DNA of 64,000 nt from Ruegeria sp. PrR005 (GTDB taxonomy: Bacteria; Pseudomonadota; Alphaproteobacteria; Rhodobacterales; Rhodobacteraceae), in NCBI RefSeq assembly GCF_010500245.1, contig NZ_JAAGOX010000008.1, positions 1 to 64,000 on the forward strand. Direction: 5' to 3'. Under the pieces are notes generated by a model. The model did not search any database. It was not told the origin of the DNA and saw only the letters and a program-made list of their open reading frames with translations. Position numbers and translations under genes: made by a program. Shown piece by piece: positions 53,086-61,544 of this stretch (its first letter is position 1; each line of letters begins with the position of its first letter).

Positions 53086-53280
53086 ATGTTTTCTCCCGTT
53101 TGACGATTCCGATGGTAGGACAGCGCGCGGCATCGGACAGCCTGCCCTTTCGTATAGCGACCCGTTCGGATTTTCGCGCCAATCGTTCATTTCCAGCGAG
53201 CAATGCAACGGCAAAGGTTGAGAGACCGGTCCCCGGGCGCTAGGTCTCTGCTGGTCGACAGATTTGGCAGAGGAGATGAG

Positions 53281-53727
53281 ATGCGCCCGATTTTCGTGAC
53301 AGCGATCACCGCGACCCTACTGGCCGCAGGCGCCGCGCTGGCCCATAGCGGCGTGAGTAACCCGGCGGTCAAGGCGCGGATGCATGCGATGATGCAGATC
53401 GCGGACAATACCAAGATCCTGGGCGCCATGGCAAAGGGCGAGGCCGTTTTCGATGCCGACGAGGCCCGGGCCGCCGCCGCCGCCATTGCCGCCCATGCAG
53501 CCAGCGTGCCGACCCTGTTCATGGCCGAAGAGCACGACCCGAAATCCGAGGCATTGCCGGTGATCTGGCAGGAGTTCGATACCTTCGGACAGAGGTCCGA
53601 GGCGTTGACGCTGGCCGCCGCCGAGGCGGCCGCGTCGATCGAGACCGAGGCCGATCTGAAACCGGCCCTGGCCCGGATCGGCAGCACCTGCAAATCCTGT
53701 CATCAGGATTTCCGCAAACCGCAGTAA
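53281..53727 (+). CDS. Cytochrome c' (class II c-type cytochrome)
   Basis: 148 residues from the ATG at 53281, with GAGGAGA upstream. A signal peptide (RPIFVTAITATLLAAGAALA) precedes a four-helix bundle with the heme site CKSCHQDFRK near the C-terminus, the class II pattern. VKARMHAMMQIADNTKILGA is the first helix, whose methionine region faces the heme. Such periplasmic proteins bind nitric oxide or carry electrons. It could relate to the nitrate reduction encoded at 3.7-8.3 kb, but is not linked to it. Confidence 0.92.
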   Translation: MRPIFVTAITATLLAAGAALAHSGVSNPAVKARMHAMMQIADNTKILGAMAKGEAVFDADEARAAAAAIAAHAASVPTLFMAEEHDPKSEALPVIWQEFDTFGQRSEALTLAAAEAAASIETEADLKPALARIGSTCKSCHQDFRKPQ

Positions 53728-53772
53728 ACGCGCATTCTTGCAAGGGCGGCGCAACCTGATATACGCGCCTGC

Positions 53773-55380
53773 ATGTTGGATATCGCCGTAAACCGCCCCG
53801 CATTGCCGCCCGAGATCGCGCGGCGCCGCACCTTTGCCATCATCTCGCATCCCGATGCGGGAAAGACCACGCTGACCGAAAAGTTCCTGCTGTTCGGCGG
53901 CGCGATCCAGATGGCCGGACAAGTGCGCGCCAAGGGCGAGGCGCGGCGCACACGGTCGGACTTCATGCAGATGGAAAAGGATCGGGGCATCTCGGTCTCG
54001 GCCTCGGCAATGTCGTTCGATTACAAGAACTTCCGGTTCAATCTTGTCGATACGCCCGGCCACTCGGACTTCTCCGAGGACACCTATCGCACCCTGACAG
54101 CTGTTGATGCGGCGGTGATGGTGATCGACGGCGCCAAGGGCGTTGAAAGCCAGACGCAGAAACTGTTCGAGGTCTGCCGGTTGCGCGACCTGCCGATCCT
54201 GACCTTCTGCAACAAGATGGACCGCGAGAGCCGCGACACGTTCGAGATCATCGACGAGATCCAGGAGATGCTGGCCATCGACGTGACACCCGCCAGCTGG
54301 CCCATCGGCCAGGGCCGCGATTTCATCGGCTGTTACGATATCCTGCGCGACCGGCTGGAGCTGATGGACCGCGCCGACCGCAACAAGGTCGCCGAAAGCA
54401 TTGAAATCAATGGGCTTGACGACCCCAAGCTGGCCCAGCACGTGCCCGCGCATCTGCTGGAGCAGTTGCATGAAGAGCTGGAGATGGCGCGCGAGCTCTT
54501 GCCCAAGCTCGACCCGCAAGCCGTGCTCGAAGGGCATATGACGCCGATCTGGTTTGGCTCGGCCATCAACTCCTTCGGGGTCAAGGAACTGATGGAGGGG
54601 ATCGGGAAATACGGCCCCGAGCCGCAGGTGCAGAGCGCGGAACCGAGGAAGATTTCCCCTGACGAAACAAAGGTTTCCGGCTTTGTCTTCAAGGTTCAGG
54701 CCAACATGGACCCCAAGCATCGCGACCGGGTCGCCTTTGTCCGGCTGGCCTCGGGTCATTTCCAGCGCGGCATGAAGCTGACCCATGTGCGGTCGAAGAA
54801 ACCGATGGCGATCTCGAACCCGGTGCTGTTCCTTGCCTCGGACCGGGAACTGGCCGAAGAGGCCTGGGCCGGGGACATCATCGGCATCCCGAACCACGGC
54901 CAGTTACGGATCGGCGACACGCTCACCGAGGGCGAGGCACTGCGGGTGACCGGTATCCCCTCTTTCGCGCCGGAACTGTTGCAGGGCGTGCGCGCGGGCG
55001 ATCCGATGAAGGCCAAGCATCTGGAAAAGGCGCTGATGCAGTTTGCCGAGGAAGGCGCCGCCAAGGTGTTCAAGCCGATGATCGGCTCAGGCTTTATCGT
55101 CGGTGTCGTGGGCGCACTGCAATTCGAAGTGCTGGCCAGCCGGATCGAGCTGGAATACGGGCTGCCGGTGCGGTTCGACGGCTCGCAATTCACCTCGGCC
55201 CGCTGGGTGTCGGGCGACAAGGTGGCGATGGACAAGTTCGTGAACGCCAACAAGCAGCACATCGCGCATGACCATGACGGCGACGTTGTCTATCTGACGC
55301 GGCTGCAATGGGACATCGACCGGGTGATCCGCGATTACCCCGAGCTTAAGCTGACCGCGACCAAAGAGATGATGACCTGA
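53773..55380 (+). CDS. prfC: Peptide chain release factor 3
   Basis: 535 residues. The G1 loop is SHPDAGKTTLTEKF, G3 is DTPGHSDF, and G4 is NKMDRESRD. RF3 is the GTPase that removes RF1 and RF2 from the ribosome after termination. The domain order and the segment RTRSDFMQMEKDRGISVSAS (switch 1) are those of RF3 and not of EF-G. It starts 45 bp after the cytochrome c' gene. Confidence 0.96.
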   Translation: MLDIAVNRPALPPEIARRRTFAIISHPDAGKTTLTEKFLLFGGAIQMAGQVRAKGEARRTRSDFMQMEKDRGISVSASAMSFDYKNFRFNLVDTPGHSDFSEDTYRTLTAVDAAVMVIDGAKGVESQTQKLFEVCRLRDLPILTFCNKMDRESRDTFEIIDEIQEMLAIDVTPASWPIGQGRDFIGCYDILRDRLELMDRADRNKVAESIEINGLDDPKLAQHVPAHLLEQLHEELEMARELLPKLDPQAVLEGHMTPIWFGSAINSFGVKELMEGIGKYGPEPQVQSAEPRKISPDETKVSGFVFKVQANMDPKHRDRVAFVRLASGHFQRGMKLTHVRSKKPMAISNPVLFLASDRELAEEAWAGDIIGIPNHGQLRIGDTLTEGEALRVTGIPSFAPELLQGVRAGDPMKAKHLEKALMQFAEEGAAKVFKPMIGSGFIVGVVGALQFEVLASRIELEYGLPVRFDGSQFTSARWVSGDKVAMDKFVNANKQHIAHDHDGDVVYLTRLQWDIDRVIRDYPELKLTATKEMMT

Positions 55381-55432
55381 GCCGCGCCCTGCCCTAGGCT
55401 GTGCGCACAGGCAATGGGCAAGGAAATCGGGC

Positions 55433-56368
55433 ATGGGCGACAAGGGCGTGACCTGGGGCGTTGTGGCGACCGTCAAGGCGCCCGAGCGCGATATCCTGCG
55501 GTTTGCCGCATGGCATCTGGAACTGGGCGCGCACCGGCTCTTTCTCTATCTCGACGACCCGGATCCGGGCGTGTTCAACCGGCTCAAGGCGCATCCGCGC
55601 CTCCGGGTCTGGGCCTGCGACGAGGCCTATTGGACGCGCCGCAAGCTGGCCCGTCCGGCCAAGCACCAGGCGCGCCAGACAATGAACGCGCGCCACGCCT
55701 ATAACCGCGCCGATGTGGACTGGCTGGCGCATGTGGACGTGGACGAGTTCATCTGGCCGGAAACGCCGCTGGCCGGGATCCTGGGCGGGTTCGGGCCGCA
55801 GGTTCTGTGCGCCCGGATGCGCCCGATCGAGGCGCTGGCCGGTGACCCTGCGCTGTACAAGGCGTTCATCCCCGGTGGGCCTGAGCGGGATGAAACGGTA
55901 CGGCGGCTCTATCCGACCTATGGCGCCTTTGTCAAAGGCGGGTTCATGAGCCATGTCGCGGGCAAGGTGATCGCGCGCACCGGGCTGGAAAAGGTCGATT
56001 TCCGCATCCACAACATCTTTCGCAACAAGGAGATGAACCCCGGGCAGGTGGAGCTGGACACTGTCGATCTGTGCCACCGGCACGGTGCCGACTGGGATCA
56101 CTGGATCGCGGCCTATCGCTATCGTATCGCCAAGGGGTCGTACCGGCCCGAACTGGCCCCCAATGTCCCGCGCGAGGTGGGCGGGCTGAGCATGCATGAG
56201 TTGCTGAGCACCATCGAGGAGGAAAGCGGCGAGGCCGGGCTGCGCGCCTTTTTCGACGAGATGAACGCGGTGTCGCCCGAGGCGCGCGCGCGGCTGGAGG
56301 CGGCAGGGATGCTGAAACGGCGCGCGCTGGATCTGGACGCGGCGATGCAGAAACAGTTTCCCTATTAA
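55433..56368 (+). CDS. Glycosyltransferase family 2-like protein
   Basis: 311 residues. VVATVKAPERDILRFAAWHL and HVDVDEF (100-106) place it with the cluster at 12.5-18.4 kb, but the ND-C-x-DGTD motif is altered to LDDPDPGVFNRL, so it is a more distant member. VELDTVDLCHRHGADWDHWI is in the C-terminal half. No membrane segments. It lies alone behind prfC (52 bp); a 9-bp hairpin follows its stop. Probable sugar transfer to an unknown acceptor. Confidence 0.87.
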   Translation: MGDKGVTWGVVATVKAPERDILRFAAWHLELGAHRLFLYLDDPDPGVFNRLKAHPRLRVWACDEAYWTRRKLARPAKHQARQTMNARHAYNRADVDWLAHVDVDEFIWPETPLAGILGGFGPQVLCARMRPIEALAGDPALYKAFIPGGPERDETVRRLYPTYGAFVKGGFMSHVAGKVIARTGLEKVDFRIHNIFRNKEMNPGQVELDTVDLCHRHGADWDHWIAAYRYRIAKGSYRPELAPNVPREVGGLSMHELLSTIEEESGEAGLRAFFDEMNAVSPEARARLEAAGMLKRRALDLDAAMQKQFPY

Positions 56369-56373
56369 ATACT

Positions 56374-56398
56374 CACTGTTGCCCGTTTCGCAACAGTG
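56374..56398. terminator. Hairpin after the glycosyltransferase gene
   Basis: CACTGTTGC (56374-56382) pairs perfectly with GCAACAGTG (56390-56398) around a 7-base loop, 5 bp after the stop. There is no T-run, so it may be a weak terminator or a palindromic binding site. Confidence 0.5.
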
Positions 56399-56537
56399 CG
56401 TGTAAATCTCGGTGCTGCACCTGCAACATTTGACGCTGGCCGGGGATTTTGCTATGCCCCGCCCAGCCGTAGCGCGCCCTGACCGGCGCAGCGCCCATGA
56501 TGGGCCCGGCAGTACGACTGACGCGCGGGCCCGGTGA

Positions 56538-56558
56538 GTGTCCGCATATATCGGACAC
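56538..56558 (+). promoter_or_regulatory. Hairpin next to the helicase start codon
   Basis: GTGTCCG (56538-56544) and CGGACAC (56552-56558) pair around CATATAT, ending 2 bp before the ATG at 56561. No Shine-Dalgarno sequence is visible, so this structure may control initiation, for example as a temperature-sensitive element. It could also be a protein-binding palindrome. Confidence 0.45.
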
Positions 56559-56560
56559 AC

Positions 56561-58003
56561 ATGACAAAATTCTCTGAACTGAACCTGAATCCCAAGGTCC
56601 TCAAGGCCGTCGAAGAAGCCGGTTACGAAACCCCCACCCCGATTCAGGCAGGCGCGATTCCTCCCGCTCTGGAAGGGCGCGACGTGCTGGGCATCGCCCA
56701 GACCGGCACCGGCAAGACCGCCAGCTTTACCCTGCCGATGATCACGCTCTTGGCCCGTGGCCGCGCCCGGGCGCGGATGCCGCGCAGCCTGGTGCTGTGC
56801 CCGACGCGGGAACTGGCCGCGCAGGTGGCCGAGAACTTCGACACCTATACCAAACACCTGAAACTGACCAAGGCGCTGCTCATTGGCGGGGTCAGCTTCA
56901 AGGAGCAGGATGCGCTGATCGACCGGGGCGTCGACGTTCTGATCGCCACGCCGGGCCGGTTGCTCGACCATTTCGAGCGCGGCAAGCTCCTGCTGACCGG
57001 CGTGCAGATCATGGTGGTGGACGAGGCCGACCGGATGCTCGACATGGGGTTCATCCCCGATATCGAGCGCATCTTCAGCCTGACCCCCTTTACCCGCCAG
57101 ACGCTGTTCTTCTCGGCCACGATGGCGCCCGAGATCGAGCGGATCACCAATACCTTCCTCAGCGCGCCCGCGCGGATCGAGGTGGCCCGCCAGGCCACCG
57201 CGTCGGAGACCATCGAACAGGGTGTGGTGCAGTTCAAGGGCTCGCGCCGTGACCGCGAGGCCAGCGAGAAACGCGCCGTTCTGCGGGCGCTGATCGACGC
57301 CGAGGGCGAGACATGCACCAACGCGATCATCTTCTGCAACCGCAAGACGGATGTGGATATCGTCGCGAAATCGCTGCAAAAATACGGCTATGACGCGGCG
57401 CCGATCCATGGCGATCTGGACCAGAGCCAGCGCACCCGCACGCTGGACGGCTTCCGCGAAGGCAAACTGCGCCTGCTGGTGGCCTCGGACGTGGCGGCGC
57501 GCGGGCTGGATGTGCCCTCGGTCAGCCATGTGTTCAACTTCGACGTGCCCGGCCACCCCGAGGACTACGTGCACCGGATCGGCCGCACCGGCCGCGCCGG
57601 CCGCGACGGCAAGGCGATCACGCTCTGCATCCCGCGCGACGAAAAGGCGCTGGATGCGATCGAAAAGCTGATCCAGAAAGCCATCCCGCGGCTGGAGAAT
57701 CCGGTCAACCTCGAAGAACTGCCCGAGCCGAAACCACGGCGCGAGGAGCGCAAGGGCAAGTCGGACAAGCCGCGCCGCGAGACCGAGAATCGGGCCGACA
57801 AGGCCCCGCGCGAGGACAAGCGCGAAGCCCGTCCCGAGGAGACCCGGAGCGAACCGCGCGAGGACAAGCGCGAGCGCACACCCCGGACCGACGACAAGCG
57901 CGGCCGCGACCGGTCCGAGGATCGCGGCGGCAAGGTGGTGGGCATGGGCGACCACCTGCCCAGCTTCATTGCGCTCAGCTTCGAGGAACGCCGGGCGGGC
58001 TGA
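56561..58003 (+). CDS. DEAD-box RNA helicase (RhlE-like)
   Basis: 480 residues from the ATG at 56561; a GTG at 56534 is in frame. Q motif near PTPIQAGAIPPALEGRD, motif I AQTGTGKTASF, DEAD in VVDEADRMLDMGFIPDIERI, SAT in FFSATM, and HRIGRTGRAGRDG as motif VI. The last 100 residues are a charged tail of K, R, E and D repeats (REERKGKSDKPRRETENRAD) that would bind RNA. It unwinds structured RNA, probably in ribosome assembly or at low temperature. Confidence 0.94.
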   Translation: MTKFSELNLNPKVLKAVEEAGYETPTPIQAGAIPPALEGRDVLGIAQTGTGKTASFTLPMITLLARGRARARMPRSLVLCPTRELAAQVAENFDTYTKHLKLTKALLIGGVSFKEQDALIDRGVDVLIATPGRLLDHFERGKLLLTGVQIMVVDEADRMLDMGFIPDIERIFSLTPFTRQTLFFSATMAPEIERITNTFLSAPARIEVARQATASETIEQGVVQFKGSRRDREASEKRAVLRALIDAEGETCTNAIIFCNRKTDVDIVAKSLQKYGYDAAPIHGDLDQSQRTRTLDGFREGKLRLLVASDVAARGLDVPSVSHVFNFDVPGHPEDYVHRIGRTGRAGRDGKAITLCIPRDEKALDAIEKLIQKAIPRLENPVNLEELPEPKPRREERKGKSDKPRRETENRADKAPREDKREARPEETRSEPREDKRERTPRTDDKRGRDRSEDRGGKVVGMGDHLPSFIALSFEERRAG

Positions 58004-58054
58004 GCCCGGCGCACGCGGAGTACAGGCCCCCGGATCGACGCACGTGCAATCGGG

Positions 58055-58197
58055 CTTCTTTCTGGTCAGGAAATACTCCGGAGCGCGAGGCAGCGCCTCG
58101 CAAAAACCCGCCGCGCGGCACGCGCGGCCCGGCCCAACGCCGGACGGGGCGCTCGCAAGAGCGCACCAGGCCGGGGGCGGGAGCGCCCCGCGCTCGG
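58055..58197. repeat. CCGGAGTATTT-type element, copy 5 (extended)
   Basis: Minus-strand oriented, starting just past the EamA-family stop: GAGCGCGGGGCGCTC, CCGGCGTTGGGCCGGG, CGCGCGG and CGAGGC / GCCTCG hairpins, then CTCCGGAGTATTTCCTGACC and AGAAAGAAG. Block order matches copy 2 at 29841-29977. Confidence 0.8.
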
Positions 58198-58198
58198 G

Positions 58199-59101
58199 TC
58201 AGATCGCCAGCACCAATGCCAGGATCGAGAGGCCCAAGAGCCCGATGCCCGCGATCTCGCGCCCGGTGATCTTTTCCCGGAAAAACAGGGTCGAGGCCAT
58301 CAGGCTGAAGATCAGCTCCACCTGCCCCAGCGCCTTGACATAGGCCGCGTTCTGAAGCGTGAAGGCGAGAAACCAGCAGAACGATCCGCCAAGGCTGGTC
58401 AGCCCGATAAAGGCACCTGTATTCCGCGTGGCCCAGACCGCGGCCAGCTGCGCCCGGTCGCGCCACCAGAGCCAGAGCGCCATCGACACCAGCTGGAACG
58501 ACACCACGGCGGCCAGCGTCACCAGTGCCCGGAACCAGGGCGTCAGATCGCCCAGCTCCAGCGAGGCGGCCCGGTAGCTGACCGCCGAAAAGGCAAAGAG
58601 CACGCCCGAGCCCAGCCCCAGTTGCGAAGCGCGGTTGGTCAGGTGGCGCCACCAGGCGCCAGATCCTCCGGGTGTTTTCGACAACAGCAGCACCGCCGCC
58701 AGCCCCAGCAGGATCGCGCCCAGCGCGCCGATGGACACGCCCTCGCCCAAAATGACAAAGCCGACGATCGCGGTCTGGATCACCTCGGTCTTCTTGAAGG
58801 TGATGCCGACGGCAAAGTTGCGCTGTTTGAACAGCGCCACCACGCAGATGGTGGCAAGGATCTGGGCGGTGCCACCGATGGCCACGAACAGCCAGAACCG
58901 TGGTCCCAGCTCTGGCAGGTCATAGCCGCCTGCGGTGGTGGCAATCAGCAGCCCCGCCAGCGCCAGCGGCGCGGAATAGAGGAAGCGGGCAAAGGTGGCG
59001 CCCGAGGCCGACAGTTTCACCGTCGCCAGCGATTTTTGCAGCATGAACCGCACGGTCTGAAACAGCGCAGCGGCGAGGGTGACGGGGATCCAGAGGCTCA
59101 T
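58199..59101 (-). CDS. EamA/DMT-family transporter
   Basis: 300 residues with ten predicted membrane helices in two EamA halves. FLMLQ-type N-terminal VTLAAALFQTVRFMLQKSLA and the second half starting near FIGLTSLGGSFCWFLAFTLQ are visible; GREIAGIGLLGLSILALVL is the last helix. This drug/metabolite transporter family moves amino acids, purines or other solutes; the substrate is unknown. It ends at the dispersed repeat and begins 20 bp after the desaturase stop on the same strand. Confidence 0.9.
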   Translation of the reverse strand: MSLWIPVTLAAALFQTVRFMLQKSLATVKLSASGATFARFLYSAPLALAGLLIATTAGGYDLPELGPRFWLFVAIGGTAQILATICVVALFKQRNFAVGITFKKTEVIQTAIVGFVILGEGVSIGALGAILLGLAAVLLLSKTPGGSGAWWRHLTNRASQLGLGSGVLFAFSAVSYRAASLELGDLTPWFRALVTLAAVVSFQLVSMALWLWWRDRAQLAAVWATRNTGAFIGLTSLGGSFCWFLAFTLQNAAYVKALGQVELIFSLMASTLFFREKITGREIAGIGLLGLSILALVLAI

Positions 59102-59121
59102 GCGCCTCTTGTGGCCTCAAA

Positions 59122-60024
59122 TCAGGGCTTTGGCCAGAGCGGATGCGGCACCGGATCCTTGGCGCGCCAGAAATAGCGGCGGAACACCTCGGCATAAGAG
59201 GCGTAGCTGTAGCCCTCGTTGCAGTTGAGATACCGCTCCTTGCCGGCCCTGTAGAGCGCGGGCAGCGCATACCAGGGCGCGCCCGGGTTCATGTGATGGA
59301 CCACGTGATAGTTATTGTTTAGGAACAGAAAGGCGAGCGGCCCCCTGTCCTCGATCACCACGGTGCGGGCGCGTGATTTTTCATGCGCGCGATGCTCCAG
59401 AAAAGTGCGGATCTTGAGCAGGCCCAGACCGATATAGGCCGAGAGTGCAAAGGCCCAGATGGGCATGGGCGACAGCGACACGACCCAGAGCACCACCGCC
59501 AAGCCAGGCAGGTGCAGCGCCCAGGCGAGAAGGATCGCGCGGTCGCCGCGTAGCGCGCCGCGCGCCTCGTCACGCAGGAAACAGGCGGTTCCGATCAGCG
59601 GACCCAGCACCATGCGCCCCGCCAGCGTGTTGTTGAGCGCATAGAGGCGCCGCTGCCAGCCCGGCAGGCGGCCCCAGATGGCGGGGTCGAGATAGTTGCT
59701 CTCGGGGTCGTCATAGGGGTCGGTCAGGTTGGCATCTTGGTGATGGGCCAGATGCAGGTCGCGGAACCGGTTATAGGGGATGCAGAGCGTCAGCGGCAGC
59801 GCCATCAGCGCCTCGTTCAGCCAGCGATAGCGGAACGGGTGGCCATGCAGCGCCTCATGCGTCAGCGAGGAATGCAGCGCCGCGACCAGCCCCATCGCAG
59901 GAATGGCGAGCCAGAGCGACAGCCCGGCCAGCCCGAAAATCACCAGCAGCCAAGCCGCATAGCAGGCGAGGATCAGCGCGAAAGTGCCCCATTCGGCGCG
60001 CTCGGGCAGGCGCGGCTCAGACAT
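59122..60024 (-). CDS. Fatty acid desaturase family protein
   Basis: 300 residues from the ATG at 60024, which overlaps the DUF2061 gene by 8 bp. Four membrane helices and three histidine boxes for the di-iron site: THEALHGHPF (HxxxH), RDLHLAHHQDANLTDP (HxxHH) and NNYHVVHHMNPGAPWYALP (HxxHH). Members desaturate or hydroxylate lipids or carotenoid-like substrates; the product is not clear. The pair with DUF2061 is divergent from an XRE regulator, a set-up for lipid-responsive control. Confidence 0.9.
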   Translation of the reverse strand: MSEPRLPERAEWGTFALILACYAAWLLVIFGLAGLSLWLAIPAMGLVAALHSSLTHEALHGHPFRYRWLNEALMALPLTLCIPYNRFRDLHLAHHQDANLTDPYDDPESNYLDPAIWGRLPGWQRRLYALNNTLAGRMVLGPLIGTACFLRDEARGALRGDRAILLAWALHLPGLAVVLWVVSLSPMPIWAFALSAYIGLGLLKIRTFLEHRAHEKSRARTVVIEDRGPLAFLFLNNNYHVVHHMNPGAPWYALPALYRAGKERYLNCNEGYSYASYAEVFRRYFWRAKDPVPHPLWPKP

Positions 60025-60220
60025 GGCGGCCCCAGCGGATGCCGGCCCAGACACGTTCGTAGACCAGGTAGAGGGTAAAACCCAACGCCGTGTTCACCAG
60101 TGCCAGCGTGCCGCCGATGGCGGCAGATCCTGTCGCCGCAAGGCCCACCAGGGTCATCGTGACAAGGCCCAAAAGGTTCCAGATCAACGCCTTCAGGACC
60201 GATCTTCGCCGCGTTTCCAT
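60017..60220 (-). CDS. DUF2061 small membrane protein
   Basis: 67 residues with two membrane helices. RRSVLKALIWNLLGLVTMTL and LVNTALGFTLYLVYERVWAG are the DUF2061 signature halves; the family is small integral membrane proteins of unknown role. Its end overlaps the desaturase gene by 8 bp, so they share a transcript that starts in the 106-bp gap shared with the XRE regulator. Confidence 0.88.
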   Translation of the reverse strand: METRRRSVLKALIWNLLGLVTMTLVGLAATGSAAIGGTLALVNTALGFTLYLVYERVWAGIRWGRHV

Positions 60221-60309
60221 TCCATCTCCTGCCTGTAGTTTTCACAAAACTGTTACTGCCTTGTGAGGCGTGCGGGAATTCGGAAAATGATTAACAAAAT
60301 TCAGCAACT

Positions 60310-60323
60310 GTGATAATTATCAC
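60310..60323. promoter_or_regulatory. Palindromic operator candidate upstream of the XRE regulator
   Basis: GTGATAATTATCAC is a perfect 14-bp palindrome ending 3 bp before the regulator ATG and 90 bp from the divergent DUF2061 start. This is an apt place for autoregulation and for control of the desaturase operon. The sequence is read directly; binding is inferred. Confidence 0.6.
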
Positions 60324-60326
60324 CGC

Positions 60327-61190
60327 ATGTGGGAAAAGATGGACAAGCGTGACCGGGCGGCGCAGTTCCGGATTCGGCTCGGGCGGGCGATGGATCAGCG
60401 CCAGACCAGCCAGAGCGCGCTGGCGCGGCAAGTGGGGGTGGATCGCTCGACGATCTCTCAATTGCTGACTGGCGATGGCGCGCGCCTGCCCAATGCGCAT
60501 GTGGTGGGGGCCTGCGCCTCGGCGCTGGGGGTGTCGGCCGACTGGCTCCTGAGCCTGTCGGATCGGCCCGAAAGTGCCGCCGAACTGCTGGCCAGTTCGC
60601 TGACCATGGCCGAGGCGCCCCGCGCGCTGGTGGATGAGCGAATCTATGAATGGCACCGAGAGGCGGCGGGGTACAAGATCCGCTATGTGCCCGCCGCCCT
60701 GCCCGACATGATGAAGACGCGCGCCTTTCTGGAATGGGAATACGCGCCGCATCTGGGGCGGACGGCGGATCAGGCGATCGGCGCGTCCGAGGACAGGCTG
60801 GCCTGGATGCGCAGCGCCCAGTCGGATTACGAGATCGCCATGCCCCTGTTCGAGTTGCACAGTTTTGCCCATGCCACCGGGTATTACCACGGGCTGCCGC
60901 TGGATCTGCGGCTGGAGCAGATCGACCGGTTCCTCGCGTTGAGCGAGCAGCTCTACCCGCGACTGCGCATCTATCTCTACGATGCCAAGCGGCTATATTC
61001 TGCGCCGATGACGATCTTTGGCCCGCTGCTCTGCGCCTTTTATGCGGGCAGCCATTACATGGCGTTCCGCGACAAGGACCGGATCGAGGTGTTCACCCGC
61101 CATTTCGACACGCTGGTGCGCGAGGCGGACCTGACCGCGCGGGACCTGCCTGAGCATCTGCGGCAGCTCAGGGCGGCGATTGCCCGCTGA
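60327..61190 (+). CDS. XRE-family transcriptional regulator with large C-terminal domain
   Basis: 287 residues. The helix-turn-helix is at about 20-75: RQTSQSALARQVGVDRSTIS then LLTGDGARLPNAHVVGACAS. The C-terminal 200 residues are helical, with WEYAPHLGRTADQAIGASED and ELHSFAHATGYYHGLPLDLR, and resemble nothing I can name; a ligand-sensing role is likely. An in-frame ATG at 60339 is an alternative start, which would free the palindrome at 60310-60323 from overlapping the ribosome site. It is divergent from the desaturase operon. Confidence 0.88.
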   Translation: MWEKMDKRDRAAQFRIRLGRAMDQRQTSQSALARQVGVDRSTISQLLTGDGARLPNAHVVGACASALGVSADWLLSLSDRPESAAELLASSLTMAEAPRALVDERIYEWHREAAGYKIRYVPAALPDMMKTRAFLEWEYAPHLGRTADQAIGASEDRLAWMRSAQSDYEIAMPLFELHSFAHATGYYHGLPLDLRLEQIDRFLALSEQLYPRLRIYLYDAKRLYSAPMTIFGPLLCAFYAGSHYMAFRDKDRIEVFTRHFDTLVREADLTARDLPEHLRQLRAAIAR

Positions 61191-61287
61191 ATTCGGCGCG
61201 CGGGATGCGCGCGGCGCGGTTCTCTGCTATGATGGGACACCTGACACCAGACAGGACCAACCGGACCCAAAGAACGGAGGAGACCCG

Positions 61288-61470
61288 ATGGACGCAATCA
61301 GGAGCGCTGAATATGCCCGCGCGCTTTATGCAGCACATGGCGACCGGGCCGAGGCAGAAGCGGCCCAAAAGGAACAGCATTGCAAGGCAATGGGCAATCT
61401 GGACGAGGCCGAGAGCTGGCAGGCGGTGCGCCGTGCCATCCGGCAGATGCGCGGCGCGAACCAGAGCTGA
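61288..61470 (+). CDS. Small conserved protein of unknown function
   Basis: 60 residues from the ATG at 61288, supported by a strong GGAGGAG seven bases upstream; the open frame extends back without such a site. Two helices are predicted: RSAEYARALYAAHGDRAEAE and EAESWQAVRRAIRQMRGA. No signal or membrane segment. It is 97 bp after the XRE regulator and 74 bp before the hemerythrin gene on the same strand. No family named. Confidence 0.7.
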   Translation: MDAIRSAEYARALYAAHGDRAEAEAAQKEQHCKAMGNLDEAESWQAVRRAIRQMRGANQS

Positions 61471-61544
61471 GGCCAGAGGTTTTTCTGCGCAATATGGCTG
61501 CCGGGTGCCTGTCACGCGGCAAGTGATGCTGTATATCGTCCGGA

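Noticed and set aside
53221-53249. Inverted repeat AGAGACC / GGTCTCT upstream of the cytochrome c' gene
   Set aside because: Seven bases with a 15-base loop in GC-rich DNA could arise by chance; no motif known for a regulator.
55394-57955. 853-codon open frame antisense to a glycosyltransferase and the DEAD-box helicase
   Set aside because: Both genes on the plus strand have complete catalytic motifs; the antisense product has none.
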